A stretch of DNA of 55,455 nt, taken from positions 1 to 55,455 of the forward strand of contig CALJNR010000077.1 in the NCBI GenBank assembly GCA_937981575.1, read 5' to 3'. This stretch comes from an uncultured Clostridia bacterium (GTDB lineage: Bacteria > Bacillota > Clostridia > Lachnospirales > Cellulosilyticaceae). Positions 52,138-55,455 of this stretch are shown piece by piece; positions within the stretch are counted from its first letter, which is position 1, and each line of letters opens with the position of its first letter. A program made the position numbers and the translations under genes. A model generated the notes under the pieces. The model saw only the letters and a program-made list of their open reading frames with translations. It did no database searches and was not told where the DNA came from.

Positions 52138-52560
52138 TCAGCTTTCCAACTTTCTTACAATGTAATGCCCATAGTCCCCTTCATAAAACACATAATTTCG
52201 TGCTAAGGCATAAAAAGCACTATTATAGCCATATTTATTAACACAAGTGTCATCCCTTTTTATATCAAGCTTTTCACATATATGCGCTAATTTAGGTGTC
52301 GTTACGAATGGCAAAATAATGTTATAGGTATTTTGTTTGCTTAAAAATTCTAATACTCTCGTTGTATAGCCTAGATTGATATAATCTTCATCCACCACTA
52401 TTTCTCTAATCATAAGCGTGCCATCTTGTTCTTGTTCATAAATTAAGCGAAGGTTATCATTAATGATTAGTCCTGTCAATTTGATAAATGCTGCTGCATT
52501 TGTCTGAATAGGCTTAACTGAGAATCCTGCTTCTATAAATAATTCCATTAAAGTTTTCAT
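52138..52560 (-). CDS. GNAT-like acetyltransferase, divergent
   Basis: This 140-residue protein has IREIVVDEDYINLGYTTRVLEFL in the place of the GNAT acetyl-CoA motif, though the usual Q/R-x-x-G-x-G/A is only partly present. Flanking strands and helices fit the fold. I would not insist on activity. It lies with the P-loop gene in a two-gene unit, and the pair could act together on one small molecule, which is inference only. Confidence 0.5.
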   Translation of the reverse strand: MKTLMELFIEAGFSVKPIQTNAAAFIKLTGLIINDNLRLIYEQEQDGTLMIREIVVDEDYINLGYTTRVLEFLSKQNTYNIILPFVTTPKLAHICEKLDIKRDDTCVNKYGYNSAFYALARNYVFYEGDYGHYIVRKLES

Positions 52561-52692
52561 TTCTTTCCTCCCCTATATATCATTCTTATATTTTTAATCT
52601 GCTATCAGCACAAGCATATCACTTTCATGTTTTCTCTTCAATAGCTGAATTATTAAATATTGTTTAAAATTTGTAATATACTAATTTTTATT

Positions 52693-53982
52693 TTAGTCAT
52701 CTATAACTGTCAGCTTCTCATAAATACGTCTATCTGTACTCTTTAGAGTTTCTCTTACATCTTTTAAAGCCCTTTTTAACTTTACAGCATCCATTTGACT
52801 AATTAAGGAGTCCTTTTTTGCTTCATATATATGTATATACTTTTTAGCCGGTAATATGCGAAAGTGATAATTACCATTTACTTTTGACAAATCAACCCAA
52901 GTTGGAATATAAGTAACCTCCCTAATATCAATATGACCAGTATCATTACTTTTTACAATTTCAATATCGAATATCGCTCCGCAATCTGTATATCTTTCTC
53001 TTTGAGTCGAAATAAAATTTCCTTGTGAATATAGGATAAGAGCCTGTTTTTCTTTACCATTCTGCACTATTTTTTTTATTTCTATCGGCTGCAGCACGTG
53101 AGGATGGCTTCCTAGAATAATATCTGCTCCTTCTTTTATTAAATAATCGGTCAGTTCATTCTGCCTGGCATTAGGTTTTCTTTGATATTCCTCACCAAAG
53201 TGCATGCTGACACATATAAGATCAACATTTAACTTTTTAGCCTTAGCAATATCCTGAGTAATCTTATATTTACTAATAAGACTCACAGAAAACTCTTTGC
53301 CTTTATCAAACCCTATCCCGTTTGTTCCATAAGTATATGCTAGAAAAGCTATTTTAATCCCTTTTATTTCTTTTATGAGGATTTTTTCACTTTCTTCTTT
53401 AGTTCGAAAGGTCCCTGTATGCTCAATCCCTGTTTGATCTAATATGTCCAGCGTTCGCTTAACCCCATAAAAGCGTCTGTCTAAACTGTGGTTGTTTGCT
53501 GTTGTCATAATATCAAATCCTGTACTTTTAAGTGCGTGAGCCAGTTCATCTGGCGCATTAAAACACGGATAGCCTGTATACTTTTTATCTGCTCCAGATA
53601 AAGTTAGTTCTAAATTTCCAATCGCTAGATCACCTTTTTGTATATAACTTTTAACAGGCTCAAACATATAGTGAAAGTCGTACTTTTTCGTTTTAGTTTG
53701 ATAGCCAGATACTATTTGTTCTTCATGCATCATAATATCTCCTACAGATATTAAATTGAGGCTGGTAAATTCTACCTTGGCATCTGATTCATTTTGCATC
53801 TCTTCAGCTTCTTCAGTCTGGTCTGTATGATCATTTTGATTCTTTTTACTATCACTGCCTGCCCCTTCTGTAAGTATCGTTTTAATATGTTTATTTGAAA
53901 CATTCATTGTCTCGGCATAACTACTAGGTGCACTGCACAAAAGACTTATTATAAGTCCAAAAATTATTCCTTTCCCTCTCAC
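52693..53982 (-). CDS. CapA-family poly-gamma-glutamate synthesis-like protein (exported)
   Basis: The 429-residue protein has an N-terminal signal peptide (GIIFGLIISLLCSAPSSYA), a Ser/Glu/Asp-rich linker to about residue 70, and a CapA (PF09587) metallophosphatase-like domain with GDIMMHEEQI, GNLELTLSG, NNHSLDRRFYG, HFGEEYQR and GSHPHVLQPIE. CapA proteins attach or trim poly-gamma-glutamate capsule, but many clostridial members stand alone and their substrate is unknown. No capB or capC genes are near. It acts outside the membrane. Confidence 0.88.
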   Translation of the reverse strand: MRGKGIIFGLIISLLCSAPSSYAETMNVSNKHIKTILTEGAGSDSKKNQNDHTDQTEEAEEMQNESDAKVEFTSLNLISVGDIMMHEEQIVSGYQTKTKKYDFHYMFEPVKSYIQKGDLAIGNLELTLSGADKKYTGYPCFNAPDELAHALKSTGFDIMTTANNHSLDRRFYGVKRTLDILDQTGIEHTGTFRTKEESEKILIKEIKGIKIAFLAYTYGTNGIGFDKGKEFSVSLISKYKITQDIAKAKKLNVDLICVSMHFGEEYQRKPNARQNELTDYLIKEGADIILGSHPHVLQPIEIKKIVQNGKEKQALILYSQGNFISTQRERYTDCGAIFDIEIVKSNDTGHIDIREVTYIPTWVDLSKVNGNYHFRILPAKKYIHIYEAKKDSLISQMDAVKLKRALKDVRETLKSTDRRIYEKLTVIDD

Positions 53983-54013
53983 ATGTATTACCCCTTTTTA
54001 CTATTTATTGTAT

Positions 54014-54044
54014 GAAAAAAGATTCCTAACTTTTTTAGGAATCT
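54014..54044 (-). terminator. Terminator after the flagellin gene
   Basis: A 9-bp stem AGATTCCTA/TAGGAATCT (54020-54028 with 54036-54044) followed on minus by a T-run. Confidence 0.85.
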
Positions 54045-54055
54045 AAATGGCACAC

Positions 54056-54811
54056 TTATGCTAATAGGTTGATAGTTTGTGTATAAATCTGTGCTTGTTC
54101 TTTTTGCATAAAGAGTTTATAGGTTTCTAACACTTTGATGGTATTCATATTGATGATCTGCCTCGCAATATCAGCATCTTCTATTCTGCTTCTAGCTGCC
54201 GTCATATTATAAGAACTTACGTTATTGTTATTAACAATATGATCCATCCTATTGCTTACAGCTCCCATATTAGCTCTAGACGTTGATACTTTGCTTATTG
54301 CATCATCTATCCTATCGAGCGAAAAAGACTGTGTAACATCAAAATCTTTAATTCCCAAATTTTCCAAGGTCATGCTTTCAACACTGATCTTCATGCCTCC
54401 GCCTGATGGATTTGAGGCTAGGTTTTTATCTGCGAAGTTTCCATCTAAAATCTTTATGCTGTTGAATTCAGTCTTCACTGCTGTTTCTGTTATATGAGAT
54501 TTAAGCCCTTCAACTTCCTTTTGGAGTGCCGCCTTATCATCATCGTTCATTGCAGGACTTTGAGACATAACTGCAAGTTCTCTTATCCTCTGCAAGCTCT
54601 CATGAATACTGCTTAGAGCACCCTCCCCAGTCTGTAAAGCGTTTTTCATATCATATGTATTACGTGTTCCTTGATCAGTTCCAGCAACTTGCGAATTTAG
54701 TTTTTGAACAATAGATAATCCTGCTGCATCATCTGCTGCTGAATTAATTCTTTTGCCTGTTGAGATTCTTTCCATATTATAACCATAATCATTTACTCTC
54801 ATTACTGTCAT
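54056..54811 (-). CDS. Flagellin with a shortened N-terminal D0 region
   Basis: This 251-residue flagellin has the N-terminal D1 block MERISTGKRINSAADDAAGLSI and LSSIHESLQRIRELAVMSQ, a short variable centre with Gly/Ser, and a C-terminal block with AARSRIEDADIARQIINMNT. The MRVN start at residue 4 is kept, but about 17 residues that normally lie between MR(I/V)N and the MExxSSG block are missing. The usual glutamine/alanine-rich last helix is also replaced by an unusual one (LETYKLFMQKEQAQIYTQ). GGAGG is well spaced before the first ATG, so the short start is real. No other flagellar genes adjoin it. Confidence 0.85.
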   Translation of the reverse strand: MTVMRVNDYGYNMERISTGKRINSAADDAAGLSIVQKLNSQVAGTDQGTRNTYDMKNALQTGEGALSSIHESLQRIRELAVMSQSPAMNDDDKAALQKEVEGLKSHITETAVKTEFNSIKILDGNFADKNLASNPSGGGMKISVESMTLENLGIKDFDVTQSFSLDRIDDAISKVSTSRANMGAVSNRMDHIVNNNNVSSYNMTAARSRIEDADIARQIINMNTIKVLETYKLFMQKEQAQIYTQTINLLA

Positions 54812-54964
54812 TCGCTTCGCCTCCTTTATGAATTATAAAAATACATTTTATATCATAATTCAATAATAACCAAATTACACTTTTATATTATTATACACAA
54901 TTGTTATCTAACTTGTCACTATTATTATTTTATAGATTCCATAAATACTAATCTGCAAATAATT

Positions 54965-54998
54965 AAAGCCTATACAATCACAGGATTGTATAGGCTTT
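54965..54998 (-). terminator. Terminator of the rRNA/tRNA operon
   Basis: A 15-bp perfect stem AAAGCCTATACAATC with complement, loop ACAG, lies 40 bases beyond tRNA-Phe on minus. Confidence 0.85.
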
Positions 54999-55038
54999 AG
55001 CAAGCATATGAAAATACTTTCTCACCTCATAAAAAAAG

Positions 55039-55111
<73 letters not shown>

Positions 55112-55142
55112 ATATCGTCTATTTATTTATAAATAAGCAAAA

Positions 55143-55215
55143 AGCGCGAGACGGGACTCGAACCCGCGACCCTCTCCTTGGCAAGGAGATGCTCTACCAA
55201 CTGAGCCACTCGCGC
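55143..55215 (-). tRNA. tRNA-Gly (GCC)
   Basis: Acceptor GCGCGAG/CTCGCGC, anticodon loop TTGCCAA (GCC), T-arm GGGTTCGAGTCCC. Confidence 0.95.
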
Positions 55216-55224
55216 ATATTTTAA

Positions 55225-55297
55225 TGAGCCACCCGGGATTCGAACCCGGGACCACTTGATTAAAAGTCAAGTGCTCTACCGACTGAGCTAGTGACCC
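55225..55297 (-). tRNA. tRNA-Lys (TTT)
   Basis: Acceptor GGGTCAC with GTGGCTC, anticodon loop CTTTTAA (TTT), T-arm CGGGTTCGAATCCCG. Confidence 0.95.
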
Positions 55298-55317
55298 ATA
55301 TTAAGTATTATATGTAA

Positions 55318-55392
55318 TCGGGGTGACAGGACTCGAACCTGCGGCCTCCTGAACCCAAATCAGGCGCTCTAGCCAAACTGAGCCACACCCCG
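55318..55392 (-). tRNA. tRNA-Pro (TGG)
   Basis: Acceptor CGGGGTG/CACCCCG, anticodon loop TTTGGGT (TGG), D-loop one base longer than the neighbours, T-arm AGGTTCGAGTCCT. It is first after the 5S rRNA. Confidence 0.95.
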
Positions 55393-55396
55393 GGAA

Positions 55397-55455
55397 TGTT
55401 GGCAACCATCTACTCTCCCGGTCCGTCTCCAGACAAGTACCATCGACCGACTAAG
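55397..55455 (-). rRNA. rrf: 5S rRNA, 3' part (cut by the window edge)
   Basis: Reading minus from the edge, CGATGGTACTTGTCTGGAGA and GGGAGAGTAGATGGTTGCCA are the conserved 3' half of bacterial 5S rRNA. About 58 bases are visible and the rest lies outside the window. It begins an rRNA-operon tail followed by four tRNAs. Confidence 0.9.

Noticed and set aside
51581..52560. Toxin-antitoxin system (zeta-like P-loop protein with a small partner)
   Set aside because: The partner looks GNAT-like, not an antitoxin, and the P-loop protein fits small-molecule kinases as well.

Overview
The window reads as chromosome of an anaerobic, low-GC, endospore-forming Firmicute, most likely a clostridium of the Lachnospirales/Cellulosilyticaceae type. 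The grounds are AT-rich DNA, strong GGAGG ribosome-binding sites, many Rho-independent terminators, a T-box and a THF riboswitch, a nine-gene V-type ATPase, sigH, a SpoIID-family protein, a Csp-like subtilase and a good sigma-K promoter. The genus is an inference. Most genes lie on the minus strand, in line with the rRNA/tRNA operon that enters from the right edge and is read leftward.

Layout. 0.1-3.6 kb: a small minus-strand operon (DUF4250, M29 aminopeptidase, D-2-hydroxyacid dehydrogenase), then a THF riboswitch driving folT. 3.7-7.5 kb: an OmpR/HK two-component pair, a small HTH protein and an orphan sugar-binding protein. 7.6-14.9 kb: an FtsH-type protease, a holin-like protein, and a signalling group (4-PAS hybrid kinase, two stand-alone receivers). 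15.1-20.2 kb: a catalytically degenerate Csp-like subtilase next to a very large SpoIID-domain protein. 20.3-21.5 kb: an SDR oxidoreductase and a promoter-terminator unit that looks like 6S RNA. 21.5-30.2 kb: the V-ATPase operon, order G/H-C-I-K-F-E-A-B-D. 30.4-33.5 kb: a membrane protein, a SEC-C protein, a flavin reductase and threonine synthase. 33.7-34.6 kb: two paralogous cysteine-rich proteins behind a sigma-K promoter. 34.7-42.2 kb: the conserved neighbourhood cysE-cysS-mrnC-rlmB-yacP-sigH, with a SpoVB/MurJ-family flippase and a small lipoprotein interposed and a Cys T-box at its head. 42.3-45.1 kb: a histidine phosphatase, a tiny membrane peptide and glnS. 45.2-51.6 kb: a sucrose phosphorylase/ABC sugar-uptake operon with a divergent LacI regulator and two operator-like sites. 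51.6-54.8 kb: a P-loop kinase-like protein, a GNAT-like protein, a CapA-family protein and a short flagellin. 54.9-55.5 kb: tRNA-Phe, -Gly, -Lys, -Pro and the 3' part of 5S rRNA.

The items most deserving a second look are the 803-residue Csp-like pseudoprotease, in which Asp, His, Ser and the oxyanion Asn all appear replaced, and the sigma-K-controlled cysteine-rich pair with a shared C-terminal core of unknown fold. Next come the uncharacterised transcription unit or long 3' region at 9.4-9.9 kb, the repeat cluster at 5.9-6.2 kb, and a flagellin missing part of its N-terminal D0 helix. No CRISPR array, insertion sequence or prophage was seen.
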